Below are positions 11,413 to 22,578 of a stretch of DNA of 64,000 bases, piece after piece. This stretch comes from Nymphaea colorata (lineage: Eukaryota > Streptophyta > Magnoliopsida > Nymphaeales > Nymphaeaceae). The DNA is taken from contig NC_045142.1 in NCBI RefSeq assembly GCF_008831285.2, positions 20,773,354-20,837,353 of the forward strand, written 5' to 3'. The translations under genes and the position numbers were made by a program. How positions within the stretch are numbered: position 1 is the first letter of the stretch; every line of letters begins with the position of its first letter. The notes below the pieces were generated by a model. That model saw only the letters and a list, made by a program, of their open reading frames with translations. It made no database searches and was not told where the DNA came from.

Positions 11413-12055
11413 TCTTACAGCATGTTCAATGCTTACTGTGGGTAACGTAAGGGATACTGTTCTTGATCAATTTGTGATTGGAATTCTTCAACACAAGAAT
11501 ATTCAAACATTATTACTTAGCATTGCTTGGATTTTGGAGAAGGGTGCAGAAACACAAAAAGTTGCATGCAATCCCTGGTAAATGACACAAGAACTTGTTA
11601 CATTACTAGCTAATGTCACCAGCCACTATAAGTCCCCACCCCCCAATAAAATGTTCCAATCTTGGTGTCTGTAAATTATGACATGGCAGTGGATTAATTA
11701 CTGTCATTTATATATTTAATTACCTATTTGATGTCCCATGAATAGAACGAGGATCTCCCACGACAGTTTCTGAGCACAAAAAAGAACCTATTTGATGTCA
11801 CAAGAATTTGTTTTAGGTACTGGAAAACTATATATTTTAAACTTAGAACATGATAACTCCTCAACTTGATTGCAAGATAATCTAAGCAAAATTATAATCA
11901 ATCACCAAAATATGGAGTACCACTAACTTATGGAGTTTGGTGCATGTTGGATGGAGAGTCTATGCTTCATGCCTTCAAACTAATTAGAGTCCAAAAATCA
12001 CCAAAATGGTTTTCAGCGAGAGAACAAGCTGAAGAAAAGTAGAACCCTAAAGGGG

Positions 12056-12197
12056 TAGTGGCAAATCCAAAAATTCTGGCTAAGGGGCAGTATTAGTTTA
12101 ATTTTCAACTTTAAGGTATATAAAAAGTTTTAAAAACTAGTATCAATGACTGGTAAGGGAAATTGCTTACAATATCCGCAATGTGGCTCCAATCTTG
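12056..12197. mobile_element. Small Tip100-like MITE remnant (Y copy A)
   Basis: Left end TAGTGGCAAATCC; the right end is degraded here, but in units B and D it reads GGCTCCACTACTG, the inverted partner. About 140 bp. Confidence 0.4.
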
Positions 12198-12574
12198 TTA
12201 AAGAGTCGTTTGACAGCAGGGACACTCATAAAATTTTCAAAATAAGAACAACCCCTAAGTAGGTAGACGGAAATGTGGATGCTTAGCAGAAGTCTAACCG
12301 AGCATGAGTGATTTGGTGCTAGATTCTATACTGCAACTGGAGTGGAAGCACTATACTAGTTGATGATATTTGGCCCCACTCGCAGGCATCGATGGGCCAT
12401 GGGCTTGAGGGTAAGGGGAAAAGGGAGCTTCTGGCTTTCACTAAGATTGTGGGGTGTCCTCCTGCTCATCTAAAATTAGAGCCCTACATATGTTATGTTA
12501 TTTTTTAGCAAAGGGTTGGCACAAATTTATTTATAAAATATTAAACTTTGCCGATTGTTATTTCATCATTCAGG

Positions 12575-12978
12575 CGAACAAGCTGGTATGACTCAAATAG
12601 GTTGATTCAAACCAATTTTCAGAGATAAAATGAAAAAAATATATTATAAAATAGATGAAAGAAATCCCCAAATATAAAAACAGCACACAAACAATAATAT
12701 ATAGAAGCAAAAAAGAGCAGGAGAATGAGTCAAAAGATGACTACACGCTATTATAGATAGCCTGGCCCGAGAGAATGGCATGAACAAACAAACGGTCAAC
12801 TGCTCTTTTAGGGGGCGTTTGATGGTTTGGAATTTTGATTTAAGAATGAAATGCAAGTCCAACTTCAACTCAAACATGAAACCTTTACAGTCTTGAGAGT
12901 GGATAAACATCACTCAATGCAAGACTTTGATAACATAAAATATTGTTAGTAGCCATGTAACGCCAGCCAATTACTGAT
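12575..12978. repeat. Dispersed repeat R3, copy 1
   Basis: Shares ordered phrases with 19570-20080 and 25120-25270, e.g. CAAATAGGTTGATTCAAACC, AAAATAGATGA and, at the right end, ATAAAATATTG...GCCA. Non-coding. Confidence 0.6.
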
Positions 12979-13006
12979 TATATATATATATATATATATA
13001 TATATT
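12978..13006. repeat. (TA)n microsatellite
   Basis: 29 bp of alternating TA. Flanking 13010-13460 is AT-rich with no recognised feature. Confidence 0.9.
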
Positions 13007-13461
13007 CTGGCCATATTCACATTCACCCACTTAACGGTTGAGAGAAAGATGAAGAAAAAAAAGTATAAACTAATACTAGATGACAAAAATACCCATTACT
13101 TTTTTTTCTTTAGTTTTCTCTCGTCAATTCATTATAATGAATCAAATAGTCCTTATGAACGAGTAGAGTAACATTGAATAATCAGAGTCCCCATTTATTT
13201 TTTTGCTATATATATAAAAATATAAAAGAGGCATATGATATGGCCAAAATGGACATAGCATACCTGCAAACCCTCACTGCATGAGCCTCTGCCCCATGAA
13301 CTATCACCAGATGAGAGCCCATAATATCATGGGTGGAAAGACATTTGTATATATATATAGTATAGAGAGAGATGTGTGGGAGAAAGATTTTCCAATCACT
13401 TCAAGGTTCAGGTTTAAGGAGGTCAATGGACAGGTTTTGGAGCAGGGACTACCATGTGTTA

Positions 13462-13651
13462 CAGGGACAGAGCCAAAAAAATTTCATGAGAAGGGCCGAA
13501 TTAATGTTTCTAAATTTTGACTAAGGTCAAAATATCATTTTTCAAAATTTTATATAGGACAAGTGAAATTTACTAAAATTTACATATAGATTTTTTAAAA
13601 AAAAATTGAGGCGGGCCAGGGCCATGCGAGCCTCCCTTGGCTCCACCCCTG
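13462..13651. mobile_element. Tip100-like hAT MITE, 190 bp
   Basis: Termini CAGGGACAGAGCCA and TGGCTCCACCCCTG form a 14-bp inverted repeat with three mismatches, matching the Tip100-type terminus CAGGGGCGGAGCCA. The inside has the family-typical GGCGGGCCAGGGCCATGCGA near the right end. Flanks ATGTGTTA and ATGCCTAA match at 5 of 8 positions, which may be a decayed 8-bp target duplication. Confidence 0.7.
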
Positions 13652-13968
13652 ATGCCTAAAAAAATTTTCAAACACCACTAGGACAATCTCTTCTTCCAAC
13701 GTATTCAACAGTTATTGCGGTCACCTTAAGTAATAGTTAAAGTGTCTGCGGCCTTCCTTTTGTGTTTGAAAGTCTTCAAATGTTTGTGATTGTTATTCCT
13801 AAGCTTAACAATTGAAATGCTACCACTTTTCTCATTGTGATGGTTACTGGTTACACAAAGGAATATGTAACTCAGATCAGCCACATGTCTTTTTTTTTTT
13901 CTTTTTTTGCATAATTTTCAAATCCAAATCCTTCCCTTCATCAGCAGCCACCATAACTATGACTTCGT

Positions 13969-13976
13969 TATAAATA
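13969..13976 (+). promoter_or_regulatory. TATA box of aspartic protease pseudogene 2
   Basis: TATAAATA, 44 bp before the ATG at 14020; the same motif and near-equal spacing occur before pseudogene 1. Confidence 0.5.
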
Positions 13977-14019
13977 TCAACACATTTATCCTTAGTACAG
14001 CAACCTTTTAGTCCTCACC

Positions 14020-15366
14020 ATGGCAGGTTCTTCTCCCCTTAGCATTCAGCCTCCTCCTGCAGCTGCTCTTACTTGCAATACTGCCTAACCCTACCACAAT
14101 CTTGCTTCCAAACCTCTCGGCTTCTCTATAGACCTCATTCATCGGACTCATCCCTGTCACCTCTCTATGACCCTTCATCCACTCTAGCTCAACGAGCTGA
14201 GCAGGCGAATCTGCGCTCCATGTTGTGCTCCCCAGCATTGCTTCACGGTTTACCAATACCTCCAGCGTGATCTCCAGCCCCGTGATGGCTGGTCCCGGTG
14301 AGTTTCTCGTGAAGCTCTCGCTAGGTACCCATCCAGCCTGTACTGGCCATTATAGACACTGGTAGCAACCTCAAATGGGCAACATGCTGCCATTGTGACA
14401 ACTGCCCGTCAAAACACCAATGTTTGATCCACTTCATCGTCCACCTACAAGAACCAGAGATGCTCCACCCGCTTTTGCATGGAATTGACGGAACCATCGT
14501 TGCACCAGAGACCCACTTTGCTGGTTCAGATATTCCTATGGAGACAATTCCGAAGTAGAAGGGGTCCTAGCCTCCGAGACGCTCCTGTTTGACAATGGTG
14601 CCGCACCATCAAGCATGAAGGAATTGTCTTTGGTTGTGTTCATCATGAAGATAATCCTGAGTCTGCCCTGCGTAAAGTTCCTGGCCTTGTTGGCCTTGGC
14701 CATGGTCCTCTCTCTCTTGTTAAACAGATTGGCTCTTCCATTGATGACAAATTTGCTTACTGTCTTCCTCCATATAGCAATGAAACAATTCCCGGGACAG
14801 CTCAAATTCAGCGAGGACACAGATTTTCAGGCACAGAAGAGGTTCAAGAGACGCCGATGGCATCAGATGGTGGTGAAGGCAGCTTTTATGTGCTCATCCT
14901 GCAGACATAAGTGTCGGGAACAGCAGACTCAACATACAATTTGGTGGTGCACAGACGACTGCATTGTTGGGAGATTTAGATCGATCATCATAGACTCAGG
15001 TACCAGCCTGACTTTTCTTGCCAAAGATGTGTATGGTCAAGCGGCAAATGCAGTGGCTAATGTCATAAACCGTGAACACTTCTATCCTCCTGAGCAAGAT
15101 TTGCTGTGTTACCATGTAGAGGACAATGCTGATCATATGAAGGTTGCTGGAGATGACCTTTCATTTCACTAATGCAGACTGGAAGCTGCCACCTTCAAAT
15201 ATCTTTGGAATGTTTAGAAGTGGAATCACTGCTTAGCCATTAAAGATGGAGAGATGCCCATCTTTGGGAATATTGCGCAGCAAAACATGCTGTCAAGTAT
15301 GATCTGGGCAACAGACTGCTTTCTTTTGCACCAACTGAATGTACACAGGCTAAGGTCCAGCCATGA
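14020..15366 (+). pseudogene. Nepenthesin-like (A1B) aspartic protease pseudogene 2
   Basis: Sister of the copy at 3647-5590 and more complete. ATG at 14020 has a good context (ACCATGG). In three shifting frames one sees a leucine-rich signal peptide (14040-14090), propeptide FSIDLIHR (about 14120-14146), DSSLSPLYDPSSTLAQRA (about 14145-14200), GEFLVKLSLGT (about 14298), the first catalytic IDTGSNLKWA (DTGS 14355-14366), flap YGDNS (from 14537), a FGCVHH piece near 14628, the second catalytic site IIDSGTSLTFL (Asp at 14993), an IFGNIAQQNM piece near 15258 and the C-terminus SFAPTECTQ. Active enzymes of this family have about 430-500 residues; this relic has the right total length but at least five frameshifts. 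One 185-codon open frame (14615-15172) mixes a wrong-frame start with the true second half. Confidence 0.88.
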
Positions 15367-15369
15367 AAA

Positions 15370-18300
15370 AAGTCCAACATGTAGAAATGAATTGTTTATC
15401 GTACGAACAAAAGTTCTAGACTTTTGTCACCTATAAGGGTTTTATTTGGTCATAATTGTGTGTTTCTGGTTATTGCACGTTCAACTCTCTCCCTCCCCCT
15501 CTTGTGGATCTAAAAGTTAGAATCTTAGAAATGACACTTTTGTATATCTTTCATTATCTTTTCTCCTAGTCTGACTACATTTGATATTTTGAGGTTTTTT
15601 TGTGTGAAACTGAAAAGTCTTATAATAATGCCATGTTAATCTTTTCAAATACGAGGTTGATGTTTTATTTTGTTTGACTTTAAAGGTGGTGTTCAAGGAA
15701 CAATAGAAGGCATCTTAGATTATCTTGAAAGGGCAGTGCGGATACCTATAAGGTAGTTTGGTGGTATTTGCTACACTTTTTTTACACACGAGTCCTGTAA
15801 GTGTGTCTTGTAAGTAATAGCTAAGTCAAAGAGAATATCGAGTGTTTTTAGTAGGTGCAGCTACAAAGCATTCTACATTTCAAGCATGCATTTTTACCAT
15901 AGCTTCTGCTCGTTTTGTTTTGGATATTCTTTTGTTGATTAAATTCTCTGGTCTTTGAAAATGGGTGAAGTAGATTGTGGCTAACCTATGTAATCTTATA
16001 ACTCTCTCTAACATCTATATTCAGCCATTCAATATGGTTTCAAATCTGATATTTGGTCTCTTCTCTCTCTCATTTTTTCCATGATGGCCAATATTTTTGT
16101 ATGAAAATTGTACTAATTTTTTTAGTATAAGTTTTGGATATGGTTTGCAAATTGCTTATATGAGATGGCTGCACATCGTCCAGCATTCAAAGCTTTTGTA
16201 CGACCTACTTTCTTTGATCCATTCCACATACTTTGTATGCATGAATATATTTATTTGGAAATCAATACAATCTACTTATTTATTAAGAATTTTATGACTT
16301 TGTACTTTTGATATGCCACCTTATACTGAACAACTTAAGGGCCTTCCTCCTGCAACACATGGGTAAGATGATTATTCAGTCTCATTACTATGTAGCACTG
16401 GTATGGATGTAAGAATTCCTCTTTGCCGATGTCCGTGCCCTAATTGCTGCTCATGGAGCGTCCAAGATCTTTTGGGCTTATAGCCTTTATACTGTCTATT
16501 ACCTTCTTGCTATTTTTAGTAACCTTACTTGGTCTACTTAATCCTTTCTCTCGATCTTATCTTGGTATATCTTCTATTAATGCTGATTTTATTTCTAGAA
16601 TGTGGTTACAGGTGGCCAAGGCACTCAACAAATAGAATGTATTGGTGAAATTATAAATATAATTCTTAAGACTGATGGCACACCTATAGCTATTGGAAAC
16701 AAGTTACATGTCACAGGTGTAATCTACTTACTAAGTATAGTTGTTGAAACACATAGTTGCTGTTTGAGACATGGTGCATTTGCAAAGAGCTGCCACTCTT
16801 TAATGTAACAAATATATTCTCATGATTTGGTTTGTAAACTACTTTGCTTCTAATACCTTAAGACTGTACAGTTTTTTGAATTTCCGAATTTCCTCCTTTT
16901 CTTTGTAGTTTCATCAGTATCAAGTCAATTTTAGTCGGAACTTGCATTTTGTCCCTTGGTGGCATGAAGCTGGTTTTGACTTAGTGGATCATGAGTTAAT
17001 TTCTCTTCTAGAGAACATCTGAGTCATCTCATCAGATCTGAACTAGTTATGGTCCTATCAGGCACTGCAGATGTGGATGTCAGCAAGGAGCGGAGAGTTA
17101 TTCAAGATCTAGACTCGATGGGCATGATTGATTCACAGAAGCTTGTCCTTTCTAAGGTGCATGCTAGATTAGTTTCTTCCTCTTGTAGAAGCTTGTCCTA
17201 TCGATTGAGGCTGGTTAGTTTCTTTGTGCTGAAAAGTGATCTATTCTTTGATCTTGGATCTTGTTGGCAGAAGTTGAAGTGGAAATCAAGAAGCTTACTG
17301 CCCGCCCAATATTGTTGAAGGAAACCCATGCTTGGATTACATCAAATACATCATTTTTCCATGGCTGGGAAGTTTGAAGTAGAATGGGAGGAATGGTGGA
17401 AACAAGTAAATTTTAACGATTCTTTATTTTATAAATGTATTCTTCATTCAGACTTGATAGAGATGTCTAATCTGAATCTGTCGTTATCCATGTAAATTTT
17501 CAAATTTACATTGATTTGTCAAGTTTTCTCAACACGGGCACGTCATTGGATAAATGCTGGGAATGACCAGTCGATGCACTTCTAAAATGGTGGCAGGTGA
17601 TCTGAGGCTAGCGAAACGTTTTTGGCAACACTGCAAAGGGAAAGGACTAGTATTGGTCTTTTGCGAGTTGGCAATAAACTTATTTGCAATGACAAAAGGC
17701 ATTGCCAATAGCTTGTCTTTATTGTTGTGGTTATATTTGTCTCACCAGGGACCAGATCAGGTCGAAACTCCCCTCCGTCCCACCTTAAATCTATCATTTT
17801 TAATATACGTGGATTTAAGATCCATGCTACATAAATCTTTGGTTTGTTTAAGCTGAGGATCTTTTAAAGCTTACCTTTTAATGCTACAACGAACTATCAA
17901 ACACAACTTAAAGTACGAAGGAGGATCGAACCAATCTCTCAAACCATCCGGACATAAGTACAACATCACAATTTTCTTTGTCACTTTCGATGCAAACTCT
18001 GCTGGGAGTTAGGCTGCCATCATTTTAGTAGGAAGAATAAGTAATGAATCTACATCAAAGATTAACTTTGTCAATATTACTTGAACATCCCCTTCCTGAC
18101 GATCGGGTGCCCACGCACTCTTTTCTTTGTCTTTATATTTTTTTTTTATCAACATTCTATTGATAATGATTTTGTTTTTTTCAACTTCAGCAGTACATTA
18201 TAATAACCTTAGTACATGTTTGCAAAATAATATATTTTGTTATTTTTTTGAAATTTATATCTATCAGTTTGATCTAAAATTTTATGAAAATTTTTTTGAT

Positions 18301-18530
18301 GATGATATTTGCAGGGCCGGGGAAAAGAAAATGTGGATGAAGTTGGTGCTATGACTATGAAAGCTGGAGGTAGCTTGATGACAAAATCATGAAATGTCTG
18401 ATAATTAATTGATATAATTCTTTTTCTAAAACTTAAACGAAAAAAATATGGTATCAATTAAACATTGGCATTATTTGGGTCAAATGACTTACAAATTAAT
18501 AAAGTGCTTATTTTGTAATTAATGATAGCT
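15370..18530. other. Intergenic, nothing clearly recognisable
   Basis: AT-rich. At 16602-16808 a plus-strand frame loosely resembles the linker before a copia integrase (VTGVIYLLSI), too weak to call. At 17049-17330 a plus-strand stretch (VLSGTADVDVSKERRV..., then in another frame EVEIKKLTARPILLKE) looks codon-like and could be a broken gene fragment, but I do not recognise the protein. Confidence 0.35.
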
Positions 18531-18534
18531 GGAC

Positions 18535-18890
18535 CCAATAGCATTCGGCCGACCTTGTATTTTGCTTTAAGAGAGAACCAATTAAAATTAAAATATAGAG
18601 ATCTTCCCTAGTGCCAGAGCCTATTATGTATAAGGTCACCCACAATTGCAGGTACATTCAAATCCAACTGAATCATCTTGTGTGATCGTAAGTTCCGTGG
18701 TGGAGCTACATGATGGATGGTGCCACACAAACTTTAGTTATGTTCATGTTAATAACTTCACACATTTCAGGCAGCCACTTCTGCAGTATAATTTAAAACT
18801 GCTTTCAAAAGACCATGCTCAAACAACTGATCAATGCAAATGCACTGTGATGGTCTTTATCCACACAAAACAAAAAAATAGCTGATTTCA
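18535..18890. repeat. Dispersed repeat W, copy 2
   Basis: Diverged copy of 10430-10990, including the phrase GACCATGCTCAAACAACTGA that matches the centre of the Y-block MITE. Confidence 0.5.
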
Positions 18891-18897
18891 ATTCCAT

Positions 18898-18926
18898 TAT
18901 ATATATGTATACATATATATATATAC

Positions 18927-18960
<34 letters not shown>
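18898..18960. repeat. (TA)n microsatellite with ACAT interruptions
   Basis: About 63 bp of TA alternation interrupted by CAT units. Confidence 0.9.
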
Positions 18961-19139
18961 GAACATATGTTGTACTTGTAAGTTTTAGTTACCAGAAATT
19001 AATTGTATCGGTTCGTCTTAATTGGATGCAAGGGCCAGTTAAAGGAGAAAAATTCGGCTGACTTTTCTTTGAATCCCAGGGATGACTTTTCTTAAACAAC
19101 GATGACATGCTTTCAGTTTCCAGTCGACCTGGTCTGATC

Positions 19140-19510
19140 GAGAGCAATGTGCTATGCTAGTGCAAGGATGTAACTTGGAAGCACTATGTATGCCAGTTGA
19201 AGGACATTTGACTCTACTCACATGGGCATGGGCATTATGGAAAGCCGGATCTAAAATTAGTGTCTTATATGGTCTTATGCATGAAAATTTATGCATATGG
19301 GTGCTTAATAACCAAGATAACATGTCTAAGTAAAAAAAAAAGTCTTTTAGAAGGACAAAAAGGGTTTATGAAAAAGTAAATATTCCAAAATATACACTTC
19401 TTTATAAAAAAATAAAAAATACTCCAACCTTGCACCAACCTACACGATCCAATATCATTGGACATGCGTAGGGGTGTAAAAAGGGAGGCCCAGGCAATCG
19501 CCGAAAAGAA
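19140..19510. repeat. Dispersed repeat shared with 40806-41600
   Basis: GAGAGCAATGTGCTATGCTA, CTCACATGGGCATGGGCATT and, further right, GTAGGGGTGTAAAAAGGGAG recur in the same order at 40806-41600. Non-coding. Confidence 0.6.
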
Positions 19511-19569
19511 CTCATGGGACTAGGAATAAAATTATTTAATAAAATATAGAACTCTGCATGCCAATTATA

Positions 19570-20080
19570 ATTTGATCAAATATCGGGCCGATAACAAACT
19601 GGTACAATTCAAATAGGTTGATCCGAATCAATTTTCACAGATAAAATGAAAAAAAATTATAAAATAGATGACAAGAAAACACCAAATTACAAATTAAGAA
19701 CAGCAAAGAAATGACAATAGAAGCAAAAAAGAGGAGTGAGAAAGACAAAGGTTGTCTAGATGGCTATGAGCTAACAACAACCAAAAGGTCGACCCCTCTT
19801 CTGAGGACAAGAGTTTGACTTCAAACATATAGAGAGAACAAGACCCAGCCCTGATGTCAAGATTGTTCCAGCTAAGTTTTGATTCTCTTAACCTAGCAGA
19901 GGGTTTGCCACCACTAAAAATTTGTCGGTTAATAATATTTGTGGGTCTTTCATGTGAAACCAACTCCTTCTCAACGCAATCTGGAACCTTTCACAGTCTT
20001 AAGATTGGATAAAATTCACCCAGTGCGTGACTTTTGTTAATATAAGATATTGCTAGTGGCCATACAATGCCTGCTAATAA
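19570..20080. repeat. Dispersed repeat R3, copy 2
   Basis: Second copy of the family at 12575-12978, matching over most of its length. Confidence 0.6.
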
Positions 20081-20134
20081 AAAAGACTTCATCCTTTTTT
20101 CTTGAGAAAGAACACCCAACTCATCCATGATTTG

Positions 20135-20400
20135 TCATCTTTTAACAGGAGAAAGTATCTGAAAATAAAATAAAAGAAACACAGTTTTGAGAATTAGATC
20201 ACACAAATGTCCCAACCTATAGTGCCATAGGAGTGATTCTTCATTCTTCTTGTCAGCTGGAAGTGCCTTGTTTGTGTTCAAGTTATTGTAGTAAATAGAG
20301 CTCATCTCTCTCATAACCATGACCAAGCCTCTTCCGGGATTTCTGGTCCAGCAGAATGACCTTCTAGTTGGAGAAAATATTCAGAAATTTCTGTAACATA
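20135..20400 (-). pseudogene. Ty1/copia GAG-pre-integrase fragment (minus strand)
   Basis: Minus-strand frame 20326-20135 contains ESLLWHYRLGH, the signature of the GAG-pre-integrase region of copia polyproteins. Reading just upstream gives NPGRGLVMVMREMSSIYY, matching the usual 'K-G-x-G-x-E-x-x-G-L-Y' segment. It is a short relic with no integrase core after it. The same region of a copia element occurs at 25310-25515 and ends the element at 43566. Confidence 0.65.
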
Positions 20401-20415
20401 GAGCTGTGCTTGATT

Positions 20416-20745
20416 TGTTAACAATGATAAGATCTATGGAACAGATACGATCAGGATCAGTTACAAAGGACAGGGTACAGTTTCCAATACTCAAGAGCTA
20501 TCCAAAACTGACCAATCTTCTCTAAATGAGAAAGAAATCATTTCCCCTATCTTCTCCTATAATTCTGCCCAAATCTGTCCTGTAAATCAAGATCCTAAAA
20601 TCAAGAATCTAAATTGTATAAAGTGATTATAAAGATCTATACTCTCTCTGTGTGGTTATTGAATAGAAGAGAGAGTGTTTGTGTGGATGTAGGCCGATTT
20701 TAGCCAAACCACGTTACACCTGTGTGTTCATCTTTTCTTTTAACT
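20416..20745 (+). mobile_element. Putative 5' LTR of a copia element
   Basis: Lies directly before a primer binding site and gag. It starts TGTTAACA, has TATAAAG at 20617-20623 and a GTGGATGTAGGCCGATTTTA segment near its end, a phrase common in plant copia LTR leaders. No second LTR is seen after 22212, so the ends cannot be confirmed by comparison, and the left end is unsure because flanking similarity to 25472-25515 runs up to it. Confidence 0.5.
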
Positions 20746-20757
20746 TGGTATCAGGCC
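20746..20757 (+). promoter_or_regulatory. Copia primer binding site (tRNA-iMet)
   Basis: TGGTATCAGGCC matches 10 of 12 bases of TGGTATCAGAGC, the site complementary to initiator tRNA-Met in plant copia elements, at the expected place between LTR and gag. Confidence 0.65.
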
Positions 20758-20759
20758 GA

Positions 20760-21125
20760 TCAGTTACACATGATTTATGGTATCGTGAAGACCAACTTGC
20801 ACTAAGTTGGATCAAAGTCACTGTGACTCAGCCAGTCATGTCACAACAGGTTCATGTTGGCACAGTTATAGATGCTTGGTGCATCCTTGAAAAACAGTAT
20901 GCCTCACAAAATAATCTTCGTATTATTCAGTTGAAAAGAGAATTACAAAACATAAAAAAGGGAGGAATGTCTATGACTGAATACCTTCCACATATTAGTT
21001 TCTTACATGATTCTCTTAGCAGAGTGCAGCACTTTGTCTCAGATATTGATGTTGTTCTCTATACCTTGAATGGCCTGAATTCTGAATATGAATGCCTTCA
21101 TGGTCTGAATTATGTGATATGTTAA
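20760..21125 (+). pseudogene. Copia gag fragment (UBN2-type)
   Basis: An open frame of about 120 codons downstream of the PBS reads as the central and C-terminal part of copia Gag: AWCILEKQYASQN, then LKRELQNIKKGGMSMTEYL and ISFLHDSLSRV, ending at the typical ALNGL-like YTLNGLNSEYE. The N-terminal part is missing and the frame runs back into the LTR without a convincing start. It stops at 21123-21125; only about 50 bp separate it from integrase, so nucleocapsid and protease are deleted. Gag would form the virus-like particle; this one cannot. Confidence 0.8.
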
Positions 21126-21176
21126 TTACTCAAGAGCGATGACTTGGATAGCTTTCTTCATCCCAGATGACTCAGG

Positions 21177-22212
21177 TTGTCAAACTCGTTGAAAGTTGCT
21201 GGTTTAATTTCTGTTGATGAAAGACATAAATTAGATTTTTGTTCTTCATGTGTGCTTGGAAAAATACATAAAATTCATTTTCCTAAAGCAGAGTTTCATG
21301 CGACCAAACCTCTTGAAGTGTTACATGTTGATATTTGGGGACCAGCACCATTTGCTTCACGAGAAGGGTACATGTATTATTTCTTAATGGTTGATGACTA
21401 CTCTCACTTCTCTTGGATCTTTCCCTTGTCAAAGAAAAGTGATACGCTTCCATGTTTTAAAACCTTTTTAAGCATAGTAGAGCATCAACTTGAAGCAAAA
21501 ATGAAAATTTTCCATTCAGATGGAGGAGGAGAATTCATGAGCAAAGAATTTATCACATTTCTGGAAAATCAAGGTATTCGTCGATGGATAACATGCCCTT
21601 ACACATCCCAGTAGAACGAGATAGTAGAAAGGAAGCATAGGCATCTAGTGGAAATGGGACTCACCATGATTATTCATGCCAATATGCCACAAAAATTTTG
21701 GTTTGATGCTTTTAAAACTGCTGTTCATCTTATTAACAGGTTGCCTATTGCAGACTTGCAAATGACGCCGTATGAGAAGCTCTTGCATGAAGTTCCCAAA
21801 TATAGTCATCTAAGGACCTTTGGTTGTACCTTCTATCCAGTAAATGGGCCTAGACATGCTTCAAAACTAGAACCCAAAGCTCAAACCTGCATCTTCATTG
21901 GGTATGGGAGCTGTCATAAAGGCTGTGTTTGTTACAATCTAATCTCTAATTGTGTCATCATATCTAGACATGTTATTTTTGACGAAAGAAATTTTTTATA
22001 CTCTCATTGTGGTCCCTCTTTTACTGCCTCAAACATTTCAAGTTATCTAAGGTCAGCATCCAGATCTGAATGTGTTAGACCTATTGATAAGCTAAAAGAG
22101 AGTTTACCACTTATTGAGTTGCCTAGAATCATTCCAAGTTCCTCAAGGTCCTCAGCAGTTCAAACTGGTTCCAATCACTTTCATGTGCACATACCATCAA
22201 TTCAGCATACTT
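21177..22212 (+). pseudogene. Copia integrase with one nonsense codon
   Basis: Two plus-strand frames (21177-21614 and 21648-22214) are the same reading frame split by TAG at 21612-21614. It begins with a zinc-binding HHCC remnant (FCSSCVLGKIHK), then the catalytic core: first Asp in LHVDIWGPA (about 21330), second in FHSDGGGEF (about 21520), Glu in IVERKHRHL (about 21627), the DDE triad of retroviral-type integrases. It continues with LPKYSHLRTFG-like and FIGY segments of the C-terminal domain and ends at 22212-22214 before any reverse transcriptase. Apart from the stop, about 345 codons are open, so decay is recent compared with the LINEs. The element is defective because RT/RNase H and the 3' LTR are missing. 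Confidence 0.9.
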
Positions 22213-22214
22213 AG

Positions 22215-22533
22215 ACCTTCATGGAACTAGAAACACGTGTTACAGACAATTCCAGCACAAGGGTGTCACAGTGTGCTACATATAGCTATATTATGAAAAT
22301 AGTACCACATTATATATATATTCTTTCACAAACAGCTCATGTATTACCCTAAAAATACCCATTTATTTTTCCGCAAACAGGTAATTACACCTCATACATG
22401 CATATATATATTTATTTTTAGGCAATCAGAGATGTCTAAGACTAAGAGTGTTGTGTATCATTTGCAGAATATAACACTTCACACATCTATTCATATCTAA
22501 GCACGTAAATACATAGATTCACTACTATAACAA

Positions 22534-22578
<45 letters not shown>

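Larger units (their letters stand above)
10745..12310. repeat. Repeat block Y, copy A
   Basis: Collinear with 29330-30980 (unit B) and 56570-58140 (unit D). It contains a short inverted-repeat MITE and two Tip100-like remnants, annotated separately. Unit A diverges from B and D more than B and D from each other. Y ends near 12310; after that unit A continues with unrelated sequence whereas B and D continue into block Z. Confidence 0.8.

Noticed and set aside
14615-15172. 185-codon frame taken as a gene
   Set aside because: Its first part is the wrong frame of the protease relic and only the second half matches the family; it is part of pseudogene 2.
16602-16808. Copia pre-integrase linker
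   Set aside because: Only a few residues resemble the pattern, and no gag, LWH..LGH or integrase motif is nearby.
17049-17856. Possible gene fragments on the plus strand
   Set aside because: Codon-like pieces in two frames, but no splice arrangement joins them well and no family is recognised.
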